Numbered from the stretch's first letter, positions 24,633 through 33,962 are shown. The stretch: 64,000 nucleotides of DNA from Magnetococcales bacterium (GCA_015231175.1 JADGBZ010000008.1:1-64000), one strand, 5' to 3'. The notes: generated by a model from the letters alone, not told the origin. Numbers and translations: made by a program.

Positions 24633-25485
24633 CTATTGGAACACATCATCGATAGTCTTGGCGTCCAAAATGTTCTCCGCCCATTTTACCAGGGTTGCAA
24701 GGTCAGCCGCGATGAGCTTTGTATGGACCCATTCCGGGACCACACCAAATTGTCGCTCAATGAGCCGCCGAAGGGAGCGCATTTCACCTTCGCGAAGACC
24801 TTTCATTTCACCCTCACGCAAGCCTTCCTGGCGGCCTTCCTGGCGGCCTTTCGCTTCCCACTGCTTCGTCCATTCCTGCACAGTTTCGGCCAACATGGCA
24901 TCGACCTCCTGCAAGTCATTCAACTCCGGTATCGCCTGTCCCGACACGCGCCGTGGCAGCAGAACGCGCCCCAGCATCACGGTGAAGGCCCTCCGCAGAC
25001 TTAGCTGCTTCGGCTCCTGCAACCAATCGACCAGATACCCAACGACTGTGCGGATCTCCTCGGGCGTTCGGCTCTGTTCCAGACGGCACAACGCCAGAGC
25101 CAGATTTTGCTTTTCGGATAGATCCAGCTTGGCATACCGAAGCTGGTCGATCAACAGATACCGCATCCGGGGCCGATATCGATCCAGCCCTCCGGGGGCT
25201 GGATGGATCAACGCCTCCACATCCAAAGCTGCCGTCCATACCGGTTTCCCATTGTAGAGGACCAGCGGCAACACCGGCGGTAGCCGATCTTCCTCTTTGA
25301 TCTGCCCGGACTTGATCAGATCCTGATACAGCAGCCCGACATAGACGAGCACCCGGACGGCCATGTACTGATCGACCGTGCTTTGGAACTCCAACCCACT
25401 CCTCTTTCACGAACTCCAGCAGGAGATCCAGCACCATTTCCGCATGGCTGAAGAGCTGTTTGTAGCCCGAGTCGATTTCCGCCAA
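24633..25485 (-). pseudogene. Rpn/PD-(D/E)XK-type nuclease gene with internal deletion
   Basis: One frame begins MAEIDSGYKQLFSHAEMVLD (start at 25485), as in Rpn-family transposase-like nucleases, up to FVKEEWV. The frame then shifts at about 25393 to LEFQSTVDQYMAVRVLVYVG and continues to 24633. Family members have roughly 45 residues, including part of the nuclease core, between these two segments, so a deletion with frameshift has removed them. The C-terminal part keeps the charged EGRQEGLREGEMKGL coiled region. A downstream Met would allow a 253-residue fragment. The protein is unlikely to be an active nuclease. Confidence 0.75.
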
Positions 25486-25576
25486 CGGTCATCTCCATTC
25501 ATCAAGGGAGGCAACCTGCAAGGGCATCCAGCGTTTGGTTCTACCCGCTGTATGCCTCTGCCGACAGGATCGGGCC

Positions 25577-26596
25577 TTAGAAGGTGTAGTTGACCCCCAT
25601 GAATGGACCCTTCGTGACGTCGGGTTCATCATAAACGGCGCCTGTATTCAAAGGGGATTCCACAGTTATTTTTTGATACTTATAACCCAACTGCAAACCA
25701 GCTTGTGGCATGAAGTCCGGACGATAGACGACACCAACCTCGCTTGAAATGTAGGATGTTCCGCAGTTTTTGAAAACAGCATCACTCACGTAGGAGGCAG
25801 AGTAGCTGGTTTTTCCACCGACGCCATAAGCCAAATTTCCGATGAACGAAAAACGGTCATAGAGAGGCGCTGCAACGACGAGTCCAACAAATGGCGACTT
25901 GACGGTCATGGTGTCTGAGTCACTTCTATTAAACTTGGACTAGTCGACACTAAGTCCCACTTTCGATCTTTGTTCAAATATTTATAGCCTGCTGCAACCC
26001 CAAAATTCGGCAAAATCATGTAGCAAATACTTAGATCGTATTCTGTCTTCTCAATTTGTGTATTCTTAAAAGTGTTTTGTACGATCTCAATTGGCGCATC
26101 TGGGCGGTCTTCCATCGTCGCAATATAGGAAGTTTGCATATCATCTATGCCATATTTTTTTTTGTGTTATAACTTCCTGTAATAAAAAATTTCCGGTACA
26201 TGACGGACATGTTTGGGATGATATTGACCCTGGCGCCATTCGCTGGCGTAGAATCATAACCATTTGCTTTGCCATTACTGCCAACACCAGCTCCAAAAAA
26301 CGTCGCATAATCGCTATACCACCCCCTCATCCCCACAGTCACCGCCCAATCGCGTTGTCCGGTCACCTCTTCATTTTTTACTGCTCCATTCTGACCCCCC
26401 CCTTCGAATGGGCGGACTCTTCCGCGATCCTGACGGCCTCTTTCAGGAGTTCCTGGGCCTTGCGATGGGAGTCATCGGGCAGATCCTGGGCCTTGGTGGC
26501 AGGGGGAAGGGCCGACTGGGCCGCCAGGAGAAGCAGAGAGGCGGTCAACCATTTCGTGGTGGAGAGTTTGCCGTGGTTTGTGGTGTGTCTATTCAT
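25577..26596 (-). pseudogene. outer-membrane beta-barrel protein gene with frameshifts
   Basis: Four pieces in three frames read as one barrel protein. The first is a signal peptide MNRHTTNHGKLSTTKWLTA with an AGGA site upstream, ending AHSKGG. The second is VTGQRDWAVTVGMRGWY and on. The third is MQTSYIATMEDRP and on. The fourth, MTVKSPFVGLVVAAPLYD, ends GPFMGVNYTF with a terminal Phe as in outer-membrane barrels. Frame changes fall at a run of eight C near 26396, a run of nine T near 26159, and about 25910. The first two are homopolymer slips, so phase variation or sequencing errors are alternatives to decay. The DNA is AT-rich compared with its neighbours. Confidence 0.7.
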
Positions 26597-27188
26597 GCTG
26601 ATATCCTCCGATGTGGTTTCTGACGATGAGCAAAAAAACCTGTCCTCAAACAAATATGTTTAAGATAAGATGCGAGCTACCGCCCAGCCCCGACCAACCA
26701 GACAAGAAGGGTTGATTATTATATTTATAGATGTAAATCTTGACTTGTTAAGCGACGGACGGCTTACCCCCACCAGTTCCATGGAATCGAGCAGCGACGT
26801 GCCAAAACAACCCATTGTTTGTGTGTCGTCAAGGGCTTTGCCAAGATTTATGGAATATGGACGATTTTAAATTTAAACTTAATAAATATTAAAAAAATAC
26901 AAGATTATAATTTAAATCTATGAAAACAATCTGAACTGTTTGAGGTTTCCGACAGGTTTCATGGGAGGGGTGCGCAGGTGGAAACTGCAAAACACGGCGC
27001 CTGTGGGGGAAACTGTCGTTCTCGGTGCCTCTTGTCCCTGTGAACCGCTTGCGGCCCATTGACTTGCGTCAAGGCGCGGAGGCATGGTCCCGGAGAAGAT
27101 GTCGGCGGGGAGTGCCCCCTTGTTCATGTGACAACGGCATGGTGCGACAACGACACGATGCACGACCAGAAAAAAGAGGAAGGGATAC
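26597..27188. other. intergenic region with a strongly AT-rich segment
   Basis: This gap lies between the divergent barrel pseudogene and the DUF2249-hemerythrin gene. Positions 26860-26930 consist almost wholly of A and T, with runs such as TTTAAATTTAAACTTAATAA, and may be bent promoter DNA. An FNR-like palindrome lies at 27059. No gene is supported. Confidence 0.5.
27059..27072. promoter_or_regulatory. FNR/CRP-family type palindrome
   Basis: TTGACTTGCGTCAA is a perfect TTGAC-N4-GTCAA dyad and fits the TTGAT-N4-ATCAA type consensus of FNR, Anr, Dnr and NnrR regulators. It lies 117 bp upstream of the hemerythrin-type gene, which suits oxygen- or NO-dependent control. Confidence 0.5.
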
Positions 27189-27863
27189 ATGAGTGATGCA
27201 TTGGATTTGAGCGGAACCGATTCTGCCCAGGCTTGGACGCTGTTACAACAAAAATTTGCCGCCGCTGCACCCGGCGAGGCGCTTGAGATTCTGATCTCTG
27301 GAGATGCCGGGGGGCTTCTGCGGGAGATGCAAAAGTCGCATTGGGGGGCATTCGACTGGGCCCCTCTGGAGGAGGTGTCCGGCCAGGGGAGGTATTGGGT
27401 ACGAAAATTGGACAAACCTTCGCAAAAAAGACGCCTCAACGAATTTTTGACCAGTGACCACCGGCGTTGCGACAGCGTGTTCACCACCCTGGAAGAAAAA
27501 GCCGCTGCCGGTGACAAGGAAGGAACTCGTCTGCATTTCCAGCGCTTTGAAAGAGGTATGCACCGCCACTTCAAAATGGAGGAAGATCTCTTTTTTCCCG
27601 CATTTGAGGCCCGCACCGGTATGACCCGTGGACCGACCATGGTGATGCGCATGGAACACGAGCAAATGCGGGGCATTTTGAAGCAGATGCGCCAATCCCT
27701 GGAAGGGGGTGATGTCCATGGCGTGGCACGGGCTTGCAGCACCCTGCTGATGGTGATGCAGCAGCATAATGTCAAAGAAGAACAAATGCTCTATGCCATG
27801 GGTGAGATGCACCTGGGAGCGGAAGGGGATGCCCTGACGTTGCAGATGCAGGCTGTGGTGTGA
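27189..27863 (+). CDS. DUF2249-hemerythrin domain protein
   Basis: The 224-residue protein has an N-terminal region of about 75 residues like DUF2249 (APGEALEILISGDAGGLLREM, GRYWVRKL). A hemerythrin domain from about residue 83 follows, with likely diiron ligands in TSDHRRCDSVF, HRHFKMEEDLFFP, MEHEQM and QQHNVKEEQMLY. Such proteins bind O2 or NO or repair iron centres. AGAGGAAGGG precedes the start. The FNR-like site upstream supports control by low oxygen or nitrogen oxides. Confidence 0.8.
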   Translation: MSDALDLSGTDSAQAWTLLQQKFAAAAPGEALEILISGDAGGLLREMQKSHWGAFDWAPLEEVSGQGRYWVRKLDKPSQKRRLNEFLTSDHRRCDSVFTTLEEKAAAGDKEGTRLHFQRFERGMHRHFKMEEDLFFPAFEARTGMTRGPTMVMRMEHEQMRGILKQMRQSLEGGDVHGVARACSTLLMVMQQHNVKEEQMLYAMGEMHLGAEGDALTLQMQAVV

Positions 27864-28067
27864 TGGATCGAGGCTGATACCCCCTGCTTATCCTTCAGAT
27901 TCTTCCTGGCGTAACTTCCGGATTGGAATCAGAATCCTCGGCCATGCCCAGAAAGGGTTCCGTTTTTTCGGGAAACCGGGAGCCGGGTGGAGTTTTTGTA
28001 GGCGGAGCGGACACGGGCAGCGTTCCGGTCCAGGGGGGGGCAGTTTTGATCAGCGGGAGGATCGGTC
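27864..28067. other. short intergenic region, nothing recognised
   Basis: About 200 bp lie between the hemerythrin gene and the glycosyltransferase gene. GGGAGGAT at the right end serves as ribosome binding site. No terminator, RNA gene or reading frame is convincing. Confidence 0.3.
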
Positions 28068-29531
28068 ATGACGGGAAGTCCGCTTGGGCGGCACAAGGCA
28101 GATTGGGTCTTCATGGTCATGATGATCGTTGGTTTTCTTTATCAGATCGTCATCTTTCATCGGGTCATGCAGGTCGCTCCGGATGTTGGGTTCACGACAG
28201 ATGAAGTGTTTATGAATCTGGCGAAAAATCTGTACGAACACGGTGTCATGGGAGACAGGATCGATGCGGCGGGGAACGTTGTTCCCAACACCTGGCGCAC
28301 TCCGTTGTTTCCAGTGGCAGCGGCTCTCGTGTATGAGATCTTGGGGCCTGAGACCCGCTGGGCTTTGGTTTTGAACAACGCCTGCTATGGCCTTGCCGTG
28401 ATTTTGACCTTTTTTCTTGGCCGACGATTACACCCGTGGGGAGGGGTGTTCGCCGCCTTTTTTGTCCTTTTGGATCCGATCTTTCTCTATACCGTGAACT
28501 CCGTCATGGCCGATGCGGCGTTTCACCTGCTGGTGACCTGGCTGTTGCTGCACATGATCTGGATGTTGCAGGAGGGTGTGACTTATCCTCGGGTTGCCGT
28601 ATTGGCCATCCTGATCTCCCTCCAGGAGTTGGCCCGACCCGCCGGGATGCATTTGTGGATGGTGGTCTGCATCACCCTTCTGGCCCACCTCTGGCGCCGC
28701 GCCAGTTGGCGTCGCATGGCCGCATGCATTGCCATGATCCTGGTGGTCCACTTTGCCACGGTGGGTTTGTGGAGTCTGCGCAACGCCCAGGCTGGAGGTC
28801 TGTTCAAATTTGTGGGTATGAGCGGGGATCATCTCCTGCGTTTCCACTTCCCCGTGGTGGAGTCGGAACGGCTCTCCATCTCGGTGGATGAAGGATCGCG
28901 CCGGATCCATGAACGCTTCGATGCCGACTTGAACAAACTGCAAACGACCAAAGAACAGGAAGCCTTCGTCGAGGCAGCCAACAAGACAATGTTTCTGGAA
29001 ACCTTTCCCTGGTCTCTCTGGGTCATGGTCAAAATGTTTCCGACGCTCTACATCGGATTTCCGCCGGACTTTTTTTCCCTGTTCCACACTCCGGAAGAGA
29101 GATCCCGATTTGACGCCTACCTGCGCGAACATGCCACCTACTCCAGAAGCTGGAGCGAAAAGGTCGCGTTTTTTCGCCATCTCTTCGACCATGGCTACGG
29201 AGTCACACTCGGCATGGGCATTTTGACCAAGATCGTCAATTCGGCCCTCTTGATCCTGTCTGTCGTTGGAGCCTGGGGCATGTGGCGCGGAAAGGATCGT
29301 GTACAACGTCATATTTCATTGTTTCTGACCCTGTTTTTTGTGCAGATGACCTTGATTTCAACCGTGTATGGCATGGGCCGTTATCGTTTGCCCATCATGC
29401 CGGCGGTTTATCTCCTGGCCTTCCATGCTCTCTGGATGTTTTTTCACTCGAAAACCATCTCCGTAAAAACGGCGCCGACCGGGAAGCCGGTGGGTGTTTC
29501 ACCAGGGCCGAAGGCTGTTCGACAGAGGTGA
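28068..29531 (+). CDS. PMT/ArnT-like membrane glycosyltransferase
   Basis: The 487-residue protein has about ten transmembrane segments. After the first (VFMVMMIVGFLYQIVIF) comes a loop with FTTDEVFMNLAKNLYEHGV, placing an Asp-Glu where GT-39/GT-83 enzymes have the catalytic acidic residue, followed by TWRTPLFPVAAALVYE. A large periplasmic loop lies between about residues 240 and 370. Such enzymes move a sugar from a polyprenyl-phosphate carrier to a protein or lipid. Substrate is unknown. The stop shares one base with an alternative comM start. Confidence 0.7.
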   Translation: MTGSPLGRHKADWVFMVMMIVGFLYQIVIFHRVMQVAPDVGFTTDEVFMNLAKNLYEHGVMGDRIDAAGNVVPNTWRTPLFPVAAALVYEILGPETRWALVLNNACYGLAVILTFFLGRRLHPWGGVFAAFFVLLDPIFLYTVNSVMADAAFHLLVTWLLLHMIWMLQEGVTYPRVAVLAILISLQELARPAGMHLWMVVCITLLAHLWRRASWRRMAACIAMILVVHFATVGLWSLRNAQAGGLFKFVGMSGDHLLRFHFPVVESERLSISVDEGSRRIHERFDADLNKLQTTKEQEAFVEAANKTMFLETFPWSLWVMVKMFPTLYIGFPPDFFSLFHTPEERSRFDAYLREHATYSRSWSEKVAFFRHLFDHGYGVTLGMGILTKIVNSALLILSVVGAWGMWRGKDRVQRHISLFLTLFFVQMTLISTVYGMGRYRLPIMPAVYLLAFHALWMFFHSKTISVKTAPTGKPVGVSPGPKAVRQR

Positions 29532-29536
29532 TGGGC

Positions 29537-31072
29537 ATGTTGGCACGTGTTGGTACCGTCGCTCTGGAAGGGATCGCCGCCCGCCGGGTGGAGGTGGAGG
29601 TGGACCTGAGCCGGGGTATGCCGTCCCTGAACATGGTGGGGCTGCCTGACGGGGCTGTGCGCGAGGCGAAAGATCGGGTGCGGGCCGCCTTGAGCAACTC
29701 CGGGTTTCAGTTGCCCAGCTTGCGCATCACCATCAATCTGGCCCCCGCCGACCTGCCCAAGGAGGGGAGTGGCTACGATCTGCCGGTCGCCGTCGGGTTG
29801 CTGGCGGCCATGGGGTCTGTGCCTGCCACCAGCACGGAGGGTCGTGTTTTTTTGGGAGAACTCTCCCTGGATGGGCGGCTGAACGCCGTTCCGGGGTCTT
29901 TGCCAACCGCCCTTTATGCCCGGCAGGAGGGGATCCGAGAGGTCATCGTTCCGGAGGCCAATGGCGCCGAGGCGGCCCTGGTTCCCGGGATTCAGGTCAT
30001 CGCCGTGGCGACCATCACGCAACTGGTGGCGCATCTGCGCGGGGCGCCACCGCTGCCGCCACTACCGGCCACGGAGTGGCAACAATGGCTGGGACGCATT
30101 GATCCGGGTACACGGGAACTTGCCGAAGTCAAAGGGCAGGAGTTTGCTAAGCGAGCGCTGGAGGTGGCAGCCGTCGGAGGACACAATCTGGTCATGAGCG
30201 GGCCACCAGGATCCGGGAAGACCTTGTTGGCCCGTTGTATTGCCGGCTTGCTGCCGCCCTTGTCCCTGGACGAAGCCCTGGAAGTGACTGCTATTTGGTC
30301 CGTCGCCGGACGCTTGACCCAGGGCTCCCCCCTGGTGGGAACCCGCCCTTTCCGTGCGCCGCACCACACGGCATCCGCCATCTCCCTGATCGGTGGTGGT
30401 TCATCTCCTCGCCCCGGTGAGGTCAGCCTCTCCCACAACGGCGTGCTCTTCCTGGATGAATTGACAGAGTTTGGACGTACCACCCTGGAGGTTTTGCGCG
30501 AACCTTTGGAGGCGGGCATGGTCACCATCTCACGCGCCCAAAGAAGCGCCAATTTTCCCGCCGTTTTTCAACTGATTGCCGCTTTCAACCCCTGTCCCTG
30601 CGGCCACATGGGCGACCCTTATCATGAGTGCCGATGTTCGTCCAGTCAGGTGGCGCGTTATCGGGCCCGTCTTTCCGGTCCCCTGTTGGATCGCATCGAT
30701 ATTCACATCCAGGTGCCGCCGGTTCCCGTGGAGAAGCTGATGCACTTGCCGGGAGGAGAGAGGTCGGCAACAGTCCGGGAACGTGTCATGGCTGCCCGGG
30801 ATCGCCAACGCGAACGTAATGGACCGGGTTGCCTTAACGCCACCTTGCAGGGTGCAGATCTGGAATGTCACGCTGCCCTGGATGCGGAGGGGACGGAGCT
30901 GTTGCGCCATGCCGCCAAGCGTCTGGGATTTTCGGCGCGCGGGTTTCATCGCATTTTGCGCGTGGCCCGCTCCATCGCCGACCTGGAACAGGCCGAACGC
31001 ATCCATGCCGGGCACCTGGGAGAAGCGATCCAGTATCGGTTGGAGAGTGGCCTGAATGCGTCCGGGACGTGA
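29537..31072 (+). CDS. comM: ComM / YifB family Mg-chelatase-like AAA protein
   Basis: The start MLARVGTVALEGIAARRVEV is preceded by AGAGGTG at good spacing; an ATG at 29531 is too close to it, and the longer frame back to 29282 overlaps the previous gene. The 511-residue protein has the N-terminal ChlI-like domain (MVGLPDGAVREAKDRVRAAL, GYDLPVAVGLLAA), Walker A GPPGSGKTLLA, RPFRAPHHTASA, Walker B LFLDEL and a C-terminal Cys region PCPCGHMGDPYHECRC. ComM is a branch-migration helicase that helps integrate transforming DNA. No other competence gene is nearby. Confidence 0.9.
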   Translation: MLARVGTVALEGIAARRVEVEVDLSRGMPSLNMVGLPDGAVREAKDRVRAALSNSGFQLPSLRITINLAPADLPKEGSGYDLPVAVGLLAAMGSVPATSTEGRVFLGELSLDGRLNAVPGSLPTALYARQEGIREVIVPEANGAEAALVPGIQVIAVATITQLVAHLRGAPPLPPLPATEWQQWLGRIDPGTRELAEVKGQEFAKRALEVAAVGGHNLVMSGPPGSGKTLLARCIAGLLPPLSLDEALEVTAIWSVAGRLTQGSPLVGTRPFRAPHHTASAISLIGGGSSPRPGEVSLSHNGVLFLDELTEFGRTTLEVLREPLEAGMVTISRAQRSANFPAVFQLIAAFNPCPCGHMGDPYHECRCSSSQVARYRARLSGPLLDRIDIHIQVPPVPVEKLMHLPGGERSATVRERVMAARDRQRERNGPGCLNATLQGADLECHAALDAEGTELLRHAAKRLGFSARGFHRILRVARSIADLEQAERIHAGHLGEAIQYRLESGLNASGT

Positions 31073-31130
31073 ACCCATGTTTGTCGGGTCGTGTTGAAAA
31101 GACACAAAACAGTGACCATTCAGAATCTTG

Positions 31131-31261
31131 TAAGTGAAACGGAGTCCAGGGGTCTGGCTCCCTGGCAGGGCCCTAGACAGCGTCCTGGTGGGGTTCGGGG
31201 CGAAGCCCTGACGAAGGCTTTCATATCCAGGTTTTTTTTGGAAGGGTACTGAATGGTTACG
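31131..31261 (+). repeat. dispersed hairpin repeat, copy 10
   Basis: A forward copy has CCAGGGGTCTGGCTCCCTGG, a diverged second hairpin, GGGGTTCGGGGCGAAGCCC, AAGGCTTTCATATCC and the right end GGTACTGAATGGTTACG. The left end is eroded. It lies between convergent comM and sodB. Confidence 0.85.
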
Positions 31262-31274
31262 GGTCGCAAAAAAA

Positions 31275-31301
31275 GCCGGGAGATGGCCACCATCTCCCGG
31301 C
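31275..31301 (-). terminator. rho-independent terminator of sodB
   Basis: GCCGGGAGATGG and CCATCTCCCGGC form a perfect 12-bp stem with a 3-base loop. Read on the minus strand it lies 24 bp after the sodB stop and is followed by seven T. It could also stop plus-strand transcription from comM. Confidence 0.85.
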
Positions 31302-31325
31302 TCTTTAATTCAAACCAGGCTCGGA

Positions 31326-31904
31326 TCAGCCCAGATTGCTGGCCACGAAATCCCAGTTGACCAGATTCCAGAAAGTTTCGACGTATTTGGGACGTGCATT
31401 GCGATAGTCGATGTAGTAGGCATGCTCCCAGACATCACAGGTGAGCAGGGCCTTTTTGTTGTGTTTCACCGGGGTGTCGGCATTGCTGGTGCTGAGGAGA
31501 TCCAGCGAACCATCCGGATTTTTCACCAACCAGGCCCAACCGGAACCGAAAGTGGTGATGGCGCACTTGCCGAAGGCCTCTTTGAAGGCGGCGAAGGAGC
31601 CCCACTTGGCGTTGATGGCATCGGCCAACTTTCCCTTGGGTTCACCCCCCCCTTTGGGAGAGAGGCAGTTCCAGTAGAAGGTGTGGTTCCAGACCTGGGC
31701 GGCATTGTTGAACATGCCACCCGAGGAACGCTGAACGATCTCGTCCAGGGATTTGCCCTCGAACTCCGAACCGGGCAACAGGCCATTCAAGTTGGTGACG
31801 TAGGTCTGGTGATGTTTGCCGTAGTGAAACTCCAGGGTCTCCTTGGAGATGTGGGGCGCCAGGGCATCCATTCCGTAGGGGAGGGGAGGCAGGGTGATCG
31901 ACAT
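31326..31904 (-). CDS. sodB: superoxide dismutase, Fe/Mn type
   Basis: SOD converts superoxide to peroxide and oxygen. The 192-residue protein has the N-terminal helix with [21 protein letters not shown], the metal ligands in [31 protein letters not shown], and the Fe-type GSGWAWLVK segment. Gln in the Fe-SOD position and length fit the iron form; metal use cannot be proven. It follows the peroxiredoxin gene by 63 bp on the same strand, so the pair forms an oxidative-stress unit ended by a strong terminator. Confidence 0.93.
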   Translation of the reverse strand: MSITLPPLPYGMDALAPHISKETLEFHYGKHHQTYVTNLNGLLPGSEFEGKSLDEIVQRSSGGMFNNAAQVWNHTFYWNCLSPKGGGEPKGKLADAINAKWGSFAAFKEAFGKCAITTFGSGWAWLVKNPDGSLDLLSTSNADTPVKHNKKALLTCDVWEHAYYIDYRNARPKYVETFWNLVNWDFVASNLG

Positions 31905-31967
31905 GGGGTCATTCCTTCTTCAATGGGCAGGTTTGATGGCAATCGGTCAGTCGACCGACAGGATTCC

Positions 31968-32564
31968 TTACAGCTTGTTGGCGTGTTGCGCCAGATATTC
32001 GGCCACGCCAGCTGTGGAGCCCTTCATGCCGGGTTTGCCTTTTTGCCAGCCAGCCGGGCAGACCTCCCCATGCTCCTCGTTGAATTGCAGGGCATCAACC
32101 ATGCGCAGCATTTCATCGACGTTGCGGCCCAGGGGCAGATCATTGACCACCTGGTGCCGAACGACGCCAGCCTTGTCGATCAGGAAGGAACCACGCAGGG
32201 CAATGCCGGGACCGAACTCAAGATCGTAAGCCTTGGTGATGGCTTTGTTGATGTCAGCCACCAGAGGGTATTGCACGTTGCCAATACCGCCCTTGCTGAT
32301 TTCCGTGTTTTTCCAGGCCAGATGGACGAAGTGGGAGTCGATGGAGACGCCGATCACTTCGGTGTTGCGCGATTTGAACTCGTTGAGACGGTGGTCGAAG
32401 GCGATGATTTCTGAGGGGCAGACGAAGGTAAAATCAAGGGGGTAGAAATACAGGACGACGTATTTTCCCTTGTAATCGGACAGAGAGATCTCTTTGAAGC
32501 TGTTGTCGGGCATCACCGCAGTGGCTTTGAAATCCGGGGCCTGTTTGGTCACCAATACACTCAT
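31968..32564 (-). CDS. 2-Cys peroxiredoxin, AhpC/TSA family
   Basis: The 198-residue protein reduces peroxides with a reactive Cys. The peroxidatic Cys is in YPLDFTFVCPSEIIAF and the resolving Cys in EEHGEVCPAGWQKGKPGM, so both sites of a typical 2-Cys Prx are present. An AGAGGAGAAAG ribosome site precedes the ATG. No AhpF or thioredoxin reductase gene is adjacent, so the reductant is encoded elsewhere. It is upstream of, and probably cotranscribed with, sodB. Confidence 0.92.
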   Translation of the reverse strand: MSVLVTKQAPDFKATAVMPDNSFKEISLSDYKGKYVVLYFYPLDFTFVCPSEIIAFDHRLNEFKSRNTEVIGVSIDSHFVHLAWKNTEISKGGIGNVQYPLVADINKAITKAYDLEFGPGIALRGSFLIDKAGVVRHQVVNDLPLGRNVDEMLRMVDALQFNEEHGEVCPAGWQKGKPGMKGSTAGVAEYLAQHANKL

Positions 32565-33023
32565 GGGGCTTTCTCCTCTAATGGTACGCTTGATTTATTA
32601 TGTATATGATTTACAACATGTTATTCGACTTGCCACGATGGCCTTGCCTGGATAAGGGAGCCGATGTTGGATGGTTGAGTGGAGCTTTGGCAAGGTGGGG
32701 ATGATCCTGTGAACTCACTCGACATCTTGGAGCCTGGAAACGGATGGTAATGGGACAGGCTGTATACGTCAAGAGAAAAAAATGGTATACCATCAAAAAT
32801 GTCGTGATTTTGTCGGATGTGACGATGGCTTCATTTTTTGCAACTATTCGACACCCTTGCAGGAAAAGCTTGGATATGAAAGCCTTTATCAGGGCTTCGC
32901 CCCGAATTTTCACCAGGGCTCTGTCCTGGACCTGCCAGGGAGCCAGCCCCCTGGATCCCGATGCGTGGCCGGGTGGTGGATAGTTACTGACATAGTTACC
33001 AATTTTTTTTGGAGGAGACAGGG
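32565..33023. other. divergent intergenic region between peroxiredoxin and XRE-cupin genes
   Basis: It contains the promoter of the peroxiredoxin-sodB unit, AT-rich around 32585-32625, and a copy of the dispersed repeat before the regulator gene. I see no exact OxyR or PerR site. Confidence 0.4.
32840..32986 (-). repeat. dispersed hairpin repeat, copy 11
   Basis: A full reverse copy begins GCAACTATTCGACACCC and ends GGGTGGTGGATAGTTAC. The two ends are imperfect inverted repeats of 17 bp (13 matches). The AAGGAAAAGCTTGGATATG, GGGCTTCGCCCC and CCAGG hairpin modules lie between. It is the last copy before the ribosomal block. Confidence 0.9.
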
Positions 33024-33590
33024 GTGGTCACCAATCTGGTGGGTACGCGAATCCGTGCCATACGAACGATGCGCAAATGGACGCAGCAACAACTGGCCGA
33101 CTTGGCGGGCATTCCCAGGGCCACGTTGGCAACGGCGGAACGTGATGATGGCAACCCATCCCTGGCGGTTGTGTTCAGGATCGCGACTGCGTTGGGCATG
33201 CCGTTGGACGATCTGGTCGAGGCGGCGGAAAATTTGATTCAGGTTTACTCCAGTGAGCAGATGCCCCGGGTCAGTTCGGGAGATGGGGTGTATCGGGCGG
33301 TCACCGTCTCTCCGCCCAATGTTTTCCATTTTTTTCAGCAGGCCTTTCATTTGCAGCCTGATTCCACTTACGATGGGAAACCCCACCCGCCTGGGAGCGA
33401 GGAGTATCTGTACATTCTGCGCGGCGAGGTGATTCTTGACGTGGCTGGAGAGTGCGTGTGTTTGCGGGCCGGGGACAGTGCCCGGTTTCGTGGCAATGTT
33501 TTGCACTCGTACCGCAACGCCTGCCAGGAGGAGGCATGGGGGGTCGTCACGATCCTGGATGGCGTCGGGAAAAAAAACGGGGTGAGTTGA
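33024..33590 (+). CDS. XRE-family regulator with cupin sensor domain
   Basis: A GTG start with GGAGGAG 6 nt upstream is preferred over a TTG five codons earlier. The 188-residue protein has an N-terminal helix-turn-helix (MRKWTQQQLADLAGIPRATL, then NPSLAVVFRIATALG). A cupin domain follows from about residue 110, with HPPGSEEYLYILRGEVIL and FRGNVLHSYRN carrying likely metal- or ligand-binding His and Glu. Such proteins regulate small metabolic genes in response to a small molecule. The target is unknown; the divergent peroxiredoxin gene is a possibility but without direct evidence. Confidence 0.82.
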   Translation: MVTNLVGTRIRAIRTMRKWTQQQLADLAGIPRATLATAERDDGNPSLAVVFRIATALGMPLDDLVEAAENLIQVYSSEQMPRVSSGDGVYRAVTVSPPNVFHFFQQAFHLQPDSTYDGKPHPPGSEEYLYILRGEVILDVAGECVCLRAGDSARFRGNVLHSYRNACQEEAWGVVTILDGVGKKNGVS

Positions 33591-33704
33591 CTTGGATCAT
33601 TCAGCCGAGTAAACTCGAATAGAAACAGGATATTTGATTTTGCGTTCGGGGTGTTTTTTCGGGGTTGGATGTGGGTGCCGTGTCGAGAAAAGAATTATAT
33701 ACCC

Positions 33705-33733
33705 TTGACCCTGGTGTTGCTTTCTGGTAACTC
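33705..33733 (+). promoter_or_regulatory. sigma-70 type promoter for the tRNA-tuf operon
   Basis: TTGACC and TAACTC are separated by 17 bp, and the expected start point lies just before tRNA-Tyr at 33749. It is the only good match in the upstream gap. Confidence 0.55.
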
Positions 33734-33748
33734 TGCTTGGCTATTCTT

Positions 33749-33833
<85 letters not shown>

Positions 33834-33888
33834 CCTCTTGCGTTGTTGCAGGGGGCTCTGGAAAGGGGAAGGGGTGGGGCTTGAACAG

Positions 33889-33962
33889 GCGGGTGTAGTT
33901 CAATGGTAGAACGTCAGCCTTCCAAGCTGATCACGGGGGTTCGATTCCCCCCACCCGCTCCA
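33889..33962 (+). tRNA. tRNA-Gly (TCC)
   Basis: Acceptor GCGGGTG pairs with CACCCGC, the anticodon loop is CTTCCAA, the T arm GGTTCGATTCC is standard and CCA is encoded. It lies between tRNA-Tyr and tRNA-Thr, as in many Pseudomonadota. Confidence 0.95.
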
